From contig JAFIGU010000087.1 of NCBI GenBank assembly GCA_017849555.1, positions 1 to 64,000 of the forward strand: DNA of 64,000 nucleotides, in the 5' to 3' direction. This DNA is from Sphingomonas sp. GTDB taxonomy: Bacteria > Pseudomonadota > Alphaproteobacteria > Sphingomonadales > Sphingomonadaceae. The position numbers and the translations under genes were made by a program. The notes below the pieces were generated by a model. The model searched no databases. It had not been told where the DNA came from and worked only from the letters and a program-made list of their open reading frames with translations. Positions 51,913 through 61,679 of the stretch are shown here, one piece after another (the stretch's first letter is position 1; each line of letters starts with the position of its first letter).

Positions 51913-51953
51913 GATCTCTTCCGCGCACATTCCCGTGCAGGAGACCCGGCCCG

Positions 51954-52298
51954 ATGGCCAACGATACGTTGTTCGGCGTTCACGGCACAGCACTCGAGGT
52001 GCGCTCGCAGCGCATGGGGTTGCTCGCGTCGAACATCGCCAACGCGTCGACGCCCGGCTTCAAGGCGCGCGACGTCGATTTCCATCAGGCGCTGTCCGCG
52101 GTCGAGCAGGGCGGTGCGAGCGGGTTCGACAATAGCGTCAAATATCGCACCCCGCTGCAGCCCTCGATGGACGGCAACACCGTCGATCTGAGCCAGGAGC
52201 AGACCGCCTTCGCCGAAAACGCCGTCCAATATCAGACGACCCTGGCGTTCCTTAACGGGCGCATCGCGACGCTCACGCGCGCGCTGAAGGGAGAATGA
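51954..52298 (+). CDS. flgB: Flagellar proximal rod protein FlgB
   Basis: A 114-residue rod protein with the N-terminal motif SNIANASTPGFKARDVDFHQ. First gene of the sigma-54 flg operon. It overlaps flgC by 4 bases (ATGA). Confidence 0.94.
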   Translation: MANDTLFGVHGTALEVRSQRMGLLASNIANASTPGFKARDVDFHQALSAVEQGGASGFDNSVKYRTPLQPSMDGNTVDLSQEQTAFAENAVQYQTTLAFLNGRIATLTRALKGE

Positions 52299-52714
52299 GC
52301 ATGGCGACCAACGCGCCGATGACGATTTTCCAGGTCGCGGGCCGCGCGATGTCCGCGCAGCTCGTGCGGATGAACACCACCGCGTCGAACCTCGCCAACG
52401 CCGGCGGCACCGCCGGATCGGAGGATGCCGCCTATCGCTCGATCAAGCCGGTGTTCCGCACCAGCTACGATCAGGCGACCGGGTTGTCGACGGTCGATGC
52501 GGTGCAGGTCGTCACCGCGGGCGGCACCCCGACCAAGCGCTACGATCCGAGCAATCCGATCGCCGACAAGGACGGCAATATCTACGAAGCCTCGGTCGAC
52601 GAGACCCGCGAGCTGGTCGACATGATGGAGACCGCGCGCAGCTACCAGAACAATGTCGAGGTGATGAACACCGCCAAGACGCTGATCCTCGATACGCTCA
52701 AGATGGGGCGCTGA
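52295..52714 (+). CDS. flgC: Flagellar proximal rod protein FlgC
   Basis: A 139-residue rod protein with both flagellar rod motifs (NTTASNLANAGGTAGSEDAA and, at the C-terminus, RSYQNNVEVMNTAKTLILDT). Typical length and place. Confidence 0.95.
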   Translation: MSMATNAPMTIFQVAGRAMSAQLVRMNTTASNLANAGGTAGSEDAAYRSIKPVFRTSYDQATGLSTVDAVQVVTAGGTPTKRYDPSNPIADKDGNIYEASVDETRELVDMMETARSYQNNVEVMNTAKTLILDTLKMGR

Positions 52715-52717
52715 TCC

Positions 52718-53419
52718 ATGACCACCACCAACAGCAGCTATGATTCGACGCTCGCCTCGCTCGGCATCCCGCGGTACGGCGCGACGTCGAACACGACGAG
52801 CAATGCGCAGTCGAACACCGGCAAGACCTCGCTCAACCAGGGCGATTTCCTGCGGCTGATGACCGCGCAGATGCAGAACCAGGACCCGTTCTCGCCGGTC
52901 GACAATACGCAGATGGTCGCGCAGATGGCGCAATTCTCGTCGCTCGCCGGGATCACCGACATGTCGACGACGCTCAAGGCAATCGCCGACAAGCTCGGCG
53001 CGACCAGCACCGCCGACGCGGTGAGCTATATCGGCAAGACCGTCCTCGTCCCCGGCACCACCGCTTATGGCCGCACCTCGGGCGGGATCGCCGGCGCGGT
53101 CGAACTCGGCGGCGATGCCACCAACGTCAACGTCACCATCTCGGATTCGAACGGGCAGGTGCTCAAGACGATGAAGCTCGGCGCGCATGCCAAGGGCAGC
53201 ATGACCTATGATTGGGATGGAAAGACCGATCAGGGCCAGGATGCCGGCAGCGGGCCGTTCACCGTTTCGGTGACCGCGCAGAACAATGGCGCGACCGTTT
53301 CGTCCACCGGCCTCGTCTGGGCGCCGGTCCAGTCGGTGTCGACCGCCAGCGGCAGCGCCGTCCTCAACCTTCCCGGCATCGGCGACGTCGCCGCCGCCAA
53401 TGTTCGCCAGATCGGCTGA
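52718..53419 (+). CDS. flgD: Hook cap protein FlgD
   Basis: A 233-residue hook scaffold with the conserved GDFLRLMTAQMQNQDPFSPV near residue 45 and a C-terminal FlgD Ig-like domain (AHAKGSMTYDWDGKTDQGQD). The first 35 residues are Ser/Thr/Asn-rich. Confidence 0.94.
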   Translation: MTTTNSSYDSTLASLGIPRYGATSNTTSNAQSNTGKTSLNQGDFLRLMTAQMQNQDPFSPVDNTQMVAQMAQFSSLAGITDMSTTLKAIADKLGATSTADAVSYIGKTVLVPGTTAYGRTSGGIAGAVELGGDATNVNVTISDSNGQVLKTMKLGAHAKGSMTYDWDGKTDQGQDAGSGPFTVSVTAQNNGATVSSTGLVWAPVQSVSTASGSAVLNLPGIGDVAAANVRQIG

Positions 53420-53439
53420 GTCCAACAGGAGCACTATTC

Positions 53440-54702
53440 ATGGCCTTCTACACTTCGCTTAGCGGCCTCCAGGCCTCGCAGACCGACATGGCGACGATCA
53501 GCCACAATCTGGCCAACGTCGCCACCAACGGCTTCAAGAAGTCGCGCACCGAATTCGCCGACGTCATCGCCAGCAACCTCACCTCCTCGCCGACCTCGGC
53601 GGTCGGGTCGGGCGTCTTGGTCAAGGGCAACATCCAGCAGTTCAGCCAGGGCAATCTCGTCCAGTCGGCGAACGGGCTCGACCTCGCGATCTCGGGCGAC
53701 GGCTTCTTCGCGGTGAAGCCCAATCCCGATGCGGCGCAGGTCGATTACACCCGCAACGGCGCGTTCAGCGTCAACGCCGACAACGAAGTGGTCGATTCGA
53801 ACGGCGGCCGGCTGCAGGTCTATCCGGTCGACGGATCGGGCGCGGTGGTCGCGACCGGGATCGAATCGACCGTGTCGCTCCGCCTCCCCGCGACCAGCGG
53901 CACCGCGGTGCCGACCACCGCGGTCAATTATTCGCTCAACCTGTCGTCGAGCGCGGGGCTGCCGAGCGGCGGCGCGTTCAGCCGCTTCGATCCGTCGACC
54001 TATAACAATTCGACCTCGACCACCGTTTACGACACCAGCGGCAACCCGCTGACCATGACGACCTATTTCCGGCGCGAGACGACCCCGGACGCGGCGGGCA
54101 ACACCAATTGGTCGGCCTATAGCTTCATCGGCGATCAGGCGGTGACGGTGGGCGGCGCGGATCACACCACGCTGACCTTCAACAGCAGCGGCCAGCTCAC
54201 CGCGGGCGGCAGCTCGACCTCCGATCCGGTCACCCCGTCGGGCTCGACCGGCGCGCAGACGATCACGCTCAGCTACGGCAGCGCGACGACCCAGCTCGCC
54301 TCGCCGTTCAACGTCGCCTCGCGCAGCCAGAACGGCGCCGCGATCGGGCAGCTCCAGGGAGTCACCGTCGACGCCAAGGGGCTGGTCAAGGCGAGCTATT
54401 CGAACGGCGACGTGCAGAATCTCGGGATGGTCGCGATCGCCAATTTCAGCAATCCGGCGGGGTTGCGCCAGCTCGGGTCGGGCTATTGGGCGCAGACCGG
54501 GCTGTCGGGGGCGCCGGTCGCGGGGCAGGCCGGCAGCAACGGCGCCGGCTCGCTGATGAGCGGCACGCTCGAACAGTCGAACGTCGACATCACCGAGGAA
54601 CTGGTCAACCTGATCGCCGCGCAGCGCAACTTCCAGGCCAATTCCAAGGCGCTCGATACCGACAATCAGATCTCGCAGACGATCATCAACCTGCGTTCGT
54701 GA
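53440..54702 (+). CDS. flgE: Flagellar hook protein FlgE
   Basis: A 420-residue hook subunit beginning MAFYTSLSGLQASQTDMATI and ending with the helix NFQANSKALDTDNQISQTII. The start at 53440 follows CAGGAG; the open frame from 53212 lies inside flgD and is not used. Confidence 0.95.
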   Translation: MAFYTSLSGLQASQTDMATISHNLANVATNGFKKSRTEFADVIASNLTSSPTSAVGSGVLVKGNIQQFSQGNLVQSANGLDLAISGDGFFAVKPNPDAAQVDYTRNGAFSVNADNEVVDSNGGRLQVYPVDGSGAVVATGIESTVSLRLPATSGTAVPTTAVNYSLNLSSSAGLPSGGAFSRFDPSTYNNSTSTTVYDTSGNPLTMTTYFRRETTPDAAGNTNWSAYSFIGDQAVTVGGADHTTLTFNSSGQLTAGGSSTSDPVTPSGSTGAQTITLSYGSATTQLASPFNVASRSQNGAAIGQLQGVTVDAKGLVKASYSNGDVQNLGMVAIANFSNPAGLRQLGSGYWAQTGLSGAPVAGQAGSNGAGSLMSGTLEQSNVDITEELVNLIAAQRNFQANSKALDTDNQISQTIINLRS

Positions 54703-54728
54703 TCCAGCGAAACGCGGCGGAGGCGTAA

Positions 54729-55481
54729 ATGGACAAACTGGTCTATACGGCGGCGACGGGGCTGCGCGCGCACATGCAGGCGCAGGCGGCGATCGCCAAC
54801 AACATAGCCAACGCCTCCACCACCGGCTTTCGCGCCGATCGCGTGGTGTTCGATCAGATCCAGCTCACCGGGGGCGGCGCGACGCTGATGGCGCGCGCGC
54901 CGACCACCTCGGAGATCACCGACGCCGATCGGCAGCAGGGCACGATGATGGCCACCGGGCGCCCGCTCGACGTCGCGGTCGACGGCCGCAACGACTGGAT
55001 CGCGGTGCAGGCGCCCGACGGCGGCGAGGCCTATACGCGGCGCGGCGACTTTTCGGTCTCGCCGTCGGGCACCTTGCAGACCGGCGACGGCTTTCTCGTG
55101 ATGGGCCAGTCCGGCCCGATCACGATCCCGCCCTATAGCGGGCTGTCGATCGGCTCGGACGGGTCGATCTCGATCATCCCGCAAGGCGATACCACGGGCA
55201 AGCCGCAGGTGATCGACAAGATCAAGCTCGTCTCGGACAATGGCGCCGACACCGTGAAGGGGCTGGACAATCTGCTCCACGTCCGCGGCGGCGGGTCCCT
55301 GCCCGAGAACCTCGACGGCAAGGTGATCGCCGGGACGCTCGAGGGTTCGAACGTCAACATGACGCAGGCGCTGGTCGACATGATCGAGAACCAGCGCAGC
55401 TACGAAGTGCAGGCCAGCCTGCTCAAGAATGCCAAGGATATGGACGAAGGCGCATCCTCGGTGATGCGGCTTCCTGCCTGA
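54729..55481 (+). CDS. flgF: Flagellar proximal rod protein FlgF
   Basis: A 250-residue rod protein (MDKLVYTAATGLRAHMQAQA ... GSNVNMTQALVDMIENQRSY). The order after flgE and similarity to FlgG assign it. The gap to flgE is 26 bases. Confidence 0.93.
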   Translation: MDKLVYTAATGLRAHMQAQAAIANNIANASTTGFRADRVVFDQIQLTGGGATLMARAPTTSEITDADRQQGTMMATGRPLDVAVDGRNDWIAVQAPDGGEAYTRRGDFSVSPSGTLQTGDGFLVMGQSGPITIPPYSGLSIGSDGSISIIPQGDTTGKPQVIDKIKLVSDNGADTVKGLDNLLHVRGGGSLPENLDGKVIAGTLEGSNVNMTQALVDMIENQRSYEVQASLLKNAKDMDEGASSVMRLPA

Positions 55482-55494
55482 GGGGGATTGAACG

Positions 55495-56283
55495 ATGACC
55501 ACCGCCGCCATGCATATCGCGCGCACCGGGCTCGACGCCCAGGACATGCGCATGCGCGTGATCTCGAACAACCTGGCCAACGTCAACACCACCGCGTTCA
55601 AGCGCGATCGCGCCGCCTTCGCGACGTTGAGCTATCAGGTGGTGACCGCGCCGGGCGCGCAATCGACCCAGTCGACGCAATATGCCACGGGCTTGAACCT
55701 CGGCACCGGCGTGCGCGTCCAGGGCACCGCGCGGATCGATACCGCGGGGTCGCTCAACACCACCGGCAACGCGCTCGATCTCGCGATCGATGGCGACGGT
55801 TATTTCCAGGTGCAGATGCCGTCGGGCGAGCTGGGCTATACCCGCGCGGGCAATTTCTCGCGCTCGCCCGAAGGCATGCTGATCACCAGCGACGGCTATC
55901 AGGTGATGCCGGGGATCACGATCCCGCAGGGTGCCACCTCGATCACGATCGGCACCGACGGCACCGTCTCCGCGACGCTGCCCGGCAAGACCGAGGCGCA
56001 GACCTTGGGCCAGTTGCAGGTCGCGAGCTTCCCCAATGCCGCCGGGCTGCAGAGCGCGGGCGACAATTATGTCATGGAAACCGCCGCTTCCGGCCCGGTC
56101 AACCTCGGCGTGCCGGGGCAGGACGGGCGCGGCTCGGTGCGGCAGGGGATGCTCGAAGCGTCCAACGTCAATGTCGTCGAGGAACTGGTCGACATGATCG
56201 AGACGCAGCGCGCCTATGAGGTCAATTCGAAGATGATCTCGGCGACCGACGACATGCTCAAATACGTCAACCAGAACATCTGA
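55495..56283 (+). CDS. flgG: Flagellar distal rod protein FlgG
   Basis: A 262-residue rod protein (MTTAAMHIARTGLDAQDMRM ... ASNVNVVEELVDMIETQRAY), the standard length for FlgG. Its stop overlaps the flgH start (TGATG). Confidence 0.95.
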   Translation: MTTAAMHIARTGLDAQDMRMRVISNNLANVNTTAFKRDRAAFATLSYQVVTAPGAQSTQSTQYATGLNLGTGVRVQGTARIDTAGSLNTTGNALDLAIDGDGYFQVQMPSGELGYTRAGNFSRSPEGMLITSDGYQVMPGITIPQGATSITIGTDGTVSATLPGKTEAQTLGQLQVASFPNAAGLQSAGDNYVMETAASGPVNLGVPGQDGRGSVRQGMLEASNVNVVEELVDMIETQRAYEVNSKMISATDDMLKYVNQNI

Positions 56284-56987
56284 TGCCGGGATCGATGATG
56301 GCCATGCGTATCTCCCTCTCCGTCGCGCTCGGCGCCGCGCTGATCGCCTCGCCGGCGGCCGCGGGGCTGTTCGGCAAGAAGAAGCCGGCGGAGGATTTCT
56401 CCGCGGTGCGGCTCGCCCCGGTGGCGCAGACCCCGGCCGCCGCGCCCGAGGCGAATGGCGCGATCTTCCAGGCGGCGACCGGCTATGCCGCGCTCCACGA
56501 AGGCTGGCGCGCGCGCCGCGTGGGCGATCCGCTGACGATCGTGCTGGTCGAGCGCACCGCCGCCTCCAAATCGGCCTCGTCGAAGCTCGATTCGGGCGGC
56601 GGCTTCGGCATCACCCCGCCGAGCACCGGGCCGCTGTCGCTGTTCAGCCCGACCGACGCCTCGGCCAGCGGGACGCGCAACTTCAAGGGCACCGGCACCA
56701 CCGATCAGGCCAATTCGCTGTCGGGCGAAATGTCGGTGACGGTGGCGCAGGTGTTCCCCAACGGCACGATGCTGGTGCAGGGGCAGAAGCGCGTCACGCT
56801 CAATCGCGGCGACGAATTCGTCCAGATCAAGGGGATCGTGCGCACCGCCGATGTCGATCTCGACAATCGCGTGCTGTCGACCCGCGTGGCCGACGCGCAG
56901 ATCGCTTATACCGGCAAGGGCGATGTCGCCCGCGCCAGCCGCCAGGGCTGGCTGAGCCGCTTCTTCCAGGTGGTGAGCCCGTTCTGA
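56283..56987 (+). CDS. flgH: Flagellar L-ring protein FlgH, no lipobox
   Basis: A 234-residue L-ring protein with the FlgH core (GWRARRVGDPLTIVLVERTA, then GTGTTDQANSLSGEMSVTVA and VQIKGIVRTADVDLDNRVLS). The signal region is SVALGAALIASPAAAGLFGK, and there is no cysteine for lipid attachment anywhere in the N-terminus. FlgH in enterobacteria is a lipoprotein. A start at an internal ATG (MRISLSV) would give a cleaner signal peptide. Confidence 0.93.
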   Translation: MPGSMMAMRISLSVALGAALIASPAAAGLFGKKKPAEDFSAVRLAPVAQTPAAAPEANGAIFQAATGYAALHEGWRARRVGDPLTIVLVERTAASKSASSKLDSGGGFGITPPSTGPLSLFSPTDASASGTRNFKGTGTTDQANSLSGEMSVTVAQVFPNGTMLVQGQKRVTLNRGDEFVQIKGIVRTADVDLDNRVLSTRVADAQIAYTGKGDVARASRQGWLSRFFQVVSPF

Positions 56988-58144
56988 TGACCAGCATCGC
57001 GCTTCCTTTTCCGTCCGCCGGGCGGCCGCGCCGGGTGAACCGCGCGCGCTGGTGGCTGGCGCTGATCGCGATCCTCGTCGCGATCCTCGCCGGCCATCCG
57101 GCCGGCGCCGATCGGATCAAGGATCTCGGCACCTTCCAGGGCATCCGATCGAACCAGCTGACCGGTTACGGCATCGTCGTCGGGCTGCCCGGCACGGGCG
57201 ACGACAATCTCGAATATACCATGCAGTCGGTGAAGGCGGTCGCCTCGCGTTTCGGGCTGCAGCTGCCGCCGAACGTCAGCCAGGGGCTCAAGAACGCCGC
57301 GGTGGTGATGGTGACCGCGGAATTGCCCGCCTTCGCCAAGCCCGGCCAGCGGATCGACATCACCGTCGCCTCGCTCGGCAAGGCCAAGTCGCTGCGCGGC
57401 GGCGCTTTGGTGCTCACCCCGTTGCTCGGTGCCGACGGCCAGATCTATGCGATGGCGCAGGGCAATCTTGCGGTCGGCGGGCTCGGCGCCGAGGGCCGGG
57501 ACGGGTCGCAGATCGTCGTCAACGTCCCCTCCACCGGGCGCATCCCGGAGGGCGCGACGGTCGAACGCGCGGTCGCCACCGGGTTCGATCAGACGCCGTA
57601 TCTCACCTTCAACCTCGCGCGTGCCGATTTCACCACCGCGCAGAATGTCGCGGCGGCGATCAACAGCCGGCTGGGCGGGGGCAGCGCCGAGGCGAAGGAT
57701 GCGGTGTCGATCGCGGTCAAGGCGCCGGTCGGCGCCGACGTGCGCGCGACGCTCATGTCGACGATCGAGAATCTCAGCGTGGTCACCGCCGAGCCGCCGG
57801 CAAAAGTAATTGTTAATGCCCGGACGGGAACGGTCGTTATTAATTCTGCGGTCCGGGTGGGTCCGGCCGCGGTGACGCACGGCAAGCTGACCGTGCGCAT
57901 CGACGAGAACCAGCGGGTCAGGCAGCCTGGTCCGTTCAGCCAGGGCCAGACCGCGCTCGAGCAGAAATCGAACGTGTCGGTCGATGAGGAGCGCCGCCCG
58001 ATGTTCCTGCTCGCGCCGGGACCCAAGCTCGCCGACGTGGTGAAGGCGGTCAATGCGATCGGCGCCTCGCCGGCCGATCTGGTCGCGATCCTCGAGGCGC
58101 TCAAGGAAGCGGGCGCGCTCAAGGCGGAGCTGATCGTGCTATGA
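56987..58144 (+). CDS. flgI: Flagellar P-ring protein FlgI
   Basis: A 385-residue periplasmic ring protein. A signal peptide (about 18-41, WWLALIAILVAILAGHPAGA) leads into DRIKDLGTFQGIRSNQLTGY and GYGIVVGLPGTGDD. The N-terminus before the signal is longer than usual. It overlaps flgH by 1 base and flgJ by 4. Confidence 0.95.
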   Translation: MTSIALPFPSAGRPRRVNRARWWLALIAILVAILAGHPAGADRIKDLGTFQGIRSNQLTGYGIVVGLPGTGDDNLEYTMQSVKAVASRFGLQLPPNVSQGLKNAAVVMVTAELPAFAKPGQRIDITVASLGKAKSLRGGALVLTPLLGADGQIYAMAQGNLAVGGLGAEGRDGSQIVVNVPSTGRIPEGATVERAVATGFDQTPYLTFNLARADFTTAQNVAAAINSRLGGGSAEAKDAVSIAVKAPVGADVRATLMSTIENLSVVTAEPPAKVIVNARTGTVVINSAVRVGPAAVTHGKLTVRIDENQRVRQPGPFSQGQTALEQKSNVSVDEERRPMFLLAPGPKLADVVKAVNAIGASPADLVAILEALKEAGALKAELIVL

Positions 58145-58482
58145 CCGCGGATGTCGCCGGCAGCGTCGCCAAGATGCAGATCACGGGCGCGACCGGGCTC
58201 GATACCGGGCTGTCGCGCGCCGCGTCGAAGGAGAATCTGGCCAAGGCGGGCAAGCAGTTCGAAACGGTGTTCACCGGCATGATGCTCAAGTCGATGCGCC
58301 AGGCGAAGCTCGCCGACCCGCTGTTCGACAGTAAGGCGCTCGACACCTTCCGCGACATGCAGGACCAGAAATTCGTTCAGGCGATGGCCGATCACGCGCC
58401 GCTCGGGATCGGCAAGGCGATGACCGATTTCCTCGCCAGGTCGCAACCAGCCCTTAACACCGAGCCGGCTAAGTCGGACTGA
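58141..58482 (+). CDS. flgJ: Rod-binding protein FlgJ, N-terminal domain only
   Basis: A 113-residue protein with just the rod-capping domain (KQFETVFTGMMLKSMRQAKL, DTFRDMQDQKFVQAMADHAP). The C-terminal glucosaminidase domain of enterobacterial FlgJ is absent. The peptidoglycan-cutting role likely belongs to the SLT protein at 48162. Confidence 0.92.
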   Translation: MTADVAGSVAKMQITGATGLDTGLSRAASKENLAKAGKQFETVFTGMMLKSMRQAKLADPLFDSKALDTFRDMQDQKFVQAMADHAPLGIGKAMTDFLARSQPALNTEPAKSD

Positions 58483-59828
58483 TGGCGGACCTGCTTTCCA
58501 TCGGCGCTTCGGGCGTCAAGACCTATCAGACGGCGCTGGCGACGGTTTCGGAGAATATCGCCAACGTCGGCAACGGCGCTTATGCGCGCCGCTCGACCAA
58601 TGTGACCGAGCTGGCGCCGGTGCAGGGGGTGCTCAGCGCCGCGGCGGCGATGACCGGCTATGGCTCGATCGCCACCGGGATCAACCGCGCGTCGGACATG
58701 TTCAAATCCGCCGCGGTGCGCGATTCGGGCGCCGATCTCGCGCGGACCCAGGCGGGGACGGTGTGGCTCAACAGCATCCAGTCCGCGCTGACCGGCAGCG
58801 ATCTTTCGACCAGCCTGACCAATTTCTTCAATGCGGCGCAAAGCGTCGCCGCCGATCCCGCCTCGCCGACGCCGCGCGCCGCGATGCTCGAAAGCGCTAC
58901 CACCGTCGCCAACGCCTTTACCGCGACCGGCAATGCGCTGGCGCAGGTGACCGCCGACATGGACGCGAGCGCCGATCAGGCGACCGCCAGCCTGACCTCG
59001 CTTTCGGCGGCGCTGGCCAAGGTCAATGACGGGCTGAGCCGCTCGGCGCCGAATACCGCGCAGGCGGCGAGCCTCGCCGACCAGCGCGATTCGCTGCTCG
59101 ATCAGATGAGCGCGATCGTCGACGTCCATGTCACGCTCGACGCCGCGGGCCGCGCGACCGTCACCGCGGGGGGCAGCAACGGGCCGACGCTGGTTTCGGG
59201 CAATGACGCCGCGTCGGTCACCTATGTCCGCAATGGATCGGGCGCGGTGTCGTTCGCGGTGCAGATGGGCGGCAATTATTCGGTGCTGACGCCGAACGGC
59301 GGCGCGCTCGGCGGGATCGCCGACGGCGCGCAGCGCATCGCCGACACGCGTGACCAGCTCAACACGCTGGCGACCAATTTCGTCAACGGCGTCAACAGCG
59401 TCCAGGCGCAGGGCCGCGATCTCAACAACAATGCCGGCCAGCCGCTGTTCAGCGTCGGCGCCGCGCCGACCGACGTGTCGCTGACGCTCGCCGATCCCAG
59501 CGGGATCGCCGCCGCGGCGGTCGGCGGGGGGACGCGCGACAACAGCAATATCCTCGCGCTCGGCACGCTGCGCACCAGCGGCGGGTTCGAAACCAAGGTG
59601 ACGACGCTCGTCGCCGCCAATGCCGCCGCGCTGCAGAACCGCAATGCCGTCGCCGCGGCGCAGAGCGCAATCCACGACGGCGCGGTCAGCGCGCGCGATG
59701 CCGTATCGGGGGTCGATCTCGATAGCGAAGCGGTCGATCTGATGCGCTTCCAGCAGGCCTATTCCGCCTCGAGCCGCGTCATTCAGGCGGCGCGGGACAC
59801 CTTTCAGTCGATCCTGGAAATCCGCTGA
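58482..59828 (+). CDS. flgK: Hook-filament junction protein FlgK
   Basis: A 448-residue junction protein with the conserved N-terminus (SIGASGVKTYQTALATVSEN) and C-terminal helix (DLMRFQQAYSASSRVIQAAR). FlgN is its probable export chaperone. It starts on the last base of the flgJ stop. Confidence 0.94.
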   Translation: MADLLSIGASGVKTYQTALATVSENIANVGNGAYARRSTNVTELAPVQGVLSAAAAMTGYGSIATGINRASDMFKSAAVRDSGADLARTQAGTVWLNSIQSALTGSDLSTSLTNFFNAAQSVAADPASPTPRAAMLESATTVANAFTATGNALAQVTADMDASADQATASLTSLSAALAKVNDGLSRSAPNTAQAASLADQRDSLLDQMSAIVDVHVTLDAAGRATVTAGGSNGPTLVSGNDAASVTYVRNGSGAVSFAVQMGGNYSVLTPNGGALGGIADGAQRIADTRDQLNTLATNFVNGVNSVQAQGRDLNNNAGQPLFSVGAAPTDVSLTLADPSGIAAAAVGGGTRDNSNILALGTLRTSGGFETKVTTLVAANAAALQNRNAVAAAQSAIHDGAVSARDAVSGVDLDSEAVDLMRFQQAYSASSRVIQAARDTFQSILEIR

Positions 59829-60718
59829 TGACGATCGCTCCTTCCACCAGCCTGTTCTATGATCGCGCGTCGTCGACGATGCGCTCGCTCAGCGCGCAGG
59901 CCGACCGGCTCAACCAGCAGATCACCGCGCAGTCGAACATCCTCGCGCCGTCCGACGACAGCGTGGCGTGGCAGCGGCTGCAGGGCCTGTCGCAGGCGGA
60001 CGCCAATGGCGCGGCCTATGCCGCCAATGTCACGGTCGCCAAAACCGTGCTGCAACAGGCGGACGGCGCGCTCGGCACGATCGGCGACCAGCTCCAGCAG
60101 GTGAAGACCCTCGTCGTCCAGGCGCGCAACGGCACCTTGCCCGCCAGCGGCAAGGTGGCGATCGCCAACCAGCTCGGCGACATATTGTCGCAGATCGTCT
60201 CCACCGCCAATGTGGCCGACACGCGCGGCGGCCCGCTGTTCGGTGGCAATAGCGGCGGGCAGGCGGTAACGCAGAATGCCGACGGCTCGCTCAGCTTCAC
60301 CACCGGCGAGGGTGCGTCGATCCCGATCGGCGACGGCCAGTCGGTCCAGCCGAGCAGCAATGCCGCGGGCTTCCTCAAGACCGGCACCAGCGATCTGGGC
60401 AGCGCGATCACCGCGATCATGGCCGCGCTCAACGCGGGGACCGATATCCCCGCCGCGGCGGCGGATACGGTGCAGCAGGTATCGGATCAGGTGGCGACGG
60501 CGCAGGCGTCGATCGGCGCGCGCGCCGCACGGGTCGATATCGTCTCCAACCAGCTGACCGACGCCAAGGCCGATCGCTCGGCGACGCGCGACCAGGTTGA
60601 CGGCTTCGATTATGCGACCGCGATCACCCAGCTGCAGAAAACCATGACCTCGCTGCAGGCGACCCAGGCGAGCTTCTCCAAGCTCTCCAGCCTGTCGCTG
60701 TTCGATTATCTGCGATGA
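59828..60718 (+). CDS. flgL: Hook-filament junction protein FlgL
   Basis: A 296-residue flagellin-like junction protein (FYDRASSTMRSLSAQADRLN ... DYATAITQLQKTMTSLQATQ). It ends the flg operon, one base overlapping flgK. Confidence 0.93.
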   Translation: MTIAPSTSLFYDRASSTMRSLSAQADRLNQQITAQSNILAPSDDSVAWQRLQGLSQADANGAAYAANVTVAKTVLQQADGALGTIGDQLQQVKTLVVQARNGTLPASGKVAIANQLGDILSQIVSTANVADTRGGPLFGGNSGGQAVTQNADGSLSFTTGEGASIPIGDGQSVQPSSNAAGFLKTGTSDLGSAITAIMAALNAGTDIPAAAADTVQQVSDQVATAQASIGARAARVDIVSNQLTDAKADRSATRDQVDGFDYATAITQLQKTMTSLQATQASFSKLSSLSLFDYLR

Positions 60719-60739
60719 GCCGCGGGTGAAGGGGCGTGG

Positions 60740-60771
60740 TTAACCAGATGGCGACGAACGCGCGCTAACCA
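60740..60771 (+). promoter_or_regulatory. TTAACCA repeats upstream of motA
   Basis: TTAACCA (60740-60746) and CTAACCA (60765-60771) are direct repeats 25 bases apart. TTAACCA resembles a CtrA half-site. No clear sigma-54 or sigma-28 promoter was found in the 97-base flgL-motA gap. Confidence 0.3.
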
Positions 60772-60815
60772 CGAATGTCATGAGGATCAGTTTCGTTTCC
60801 CGGGGGGTATGCTGA

Positions 60816-61679
60816 ATGTTTCCGGCCATCGGCCTCGTCGTCCTCGTCGTCATGGTGTTCGGCGGCTTCGCCTTCACCGGCGGCGCGCTTGGGCCGGTAT
60901 TCGAGGCGATTCCGCACGAGCTCATCATCATCGGCGGCGCCGCCGCGGGTGCGTTGGTCATCGGCAATTCCAGCAAGGAATTGAAGGCGATGGGCACCGG
61001 GCTCGGCAAGGTGTTCAAGGGCCCGAAATATAAGAAGCAGGATTATCTCGACGTCATCTTCCTCGTCTCGAAGCTGATGAAGATGCTCAGGATGGAAGGG
61101 CCGATCGCGCTCGAGCCGCATGTCGAGGATCCCAAATCCTCCGCGATCTTCGCCGAATATCCGCGGCTGCTCGCCGATGCCACGCTCGTCAACCTGATCG
61201 CCGATACGCTGCGGCTGGTCGTCGTCTCCTCGGGCACGCTCGACGTGCATGCGGTGGAAGACGTGATGGACAATGCGATCAAGACCCACCACCACGAGGT
61301 CGAAGGGCCGCAGCACACGCTGACCAGCCTCGCCGACGCCTTGCCCGCGCTCGGCATCGTCGCGGCGGTGCTCGGCATCGTCAAGACGATGGGGTCGATC
61401 GACAAGCCGCCGTCGATCCTCGGCGCGATGATCGGCTCGGCGCTGGTCGGCACCTTCATGGGTGTGCTGCTCGCTTATGGCATCGTCAGCCCGCTCGCCA
61501 ACCGGCTGAAGCAGGTGATCGATGCCGATGCGGCGATCTACCACGTCGTGAAGCAGATCATCGTCGCCTCGCTGCACGGCCACCCGCAGCCGCTGGTGAT
61601 CGAGGCCGCCCGCTCGGGTATCGCGCACAAGAACCAGCCCGGCTTCGCCGAGGTGTTCGACGGTCTGAGGGGCCGGTAA
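60816..61679 (+). CDS. motA: Flagellar stator subunit MotA
   Basis: A 287-residue MotA with four transmembrane helices. The helix 3-4 region is LPALGIVAAVLGIVKTMGSI and GSALVGTFMGVLLAYGIVSP, the classic proton-type MotA sequence with the conserved prolines. A cytoplasmic loop carries the charged residues that meet FliG. The start at 60816 follows GGGGGG; it is followed at once by motB. Confidence 0.95.
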   Translation: MFPAIGLVVLVVMVFGGFAFTGGALGPVFEAIPHELIIIGGAAAGALVIGNSSKELKAMGTGLGKVFKGPKYKKQDYLDVIFLVSKLMKMLRMEGPIALEPHVEDPKSSAIFAEYPRLLADATLVNLIADTLRLVVVSSGTLDVHAVEDVMDNAIKTHHHEVEGPQHTLTSLADALPALGIVAAVLGIVKTMGSIDKPPSILGAMIGSALVGTFMGVLLAYGIVSPLANRLKQVIDADAAIYHVVKQIIVASLHGHPQPLVIEAARSGIAHKNQPGFAEVFDGLRGR

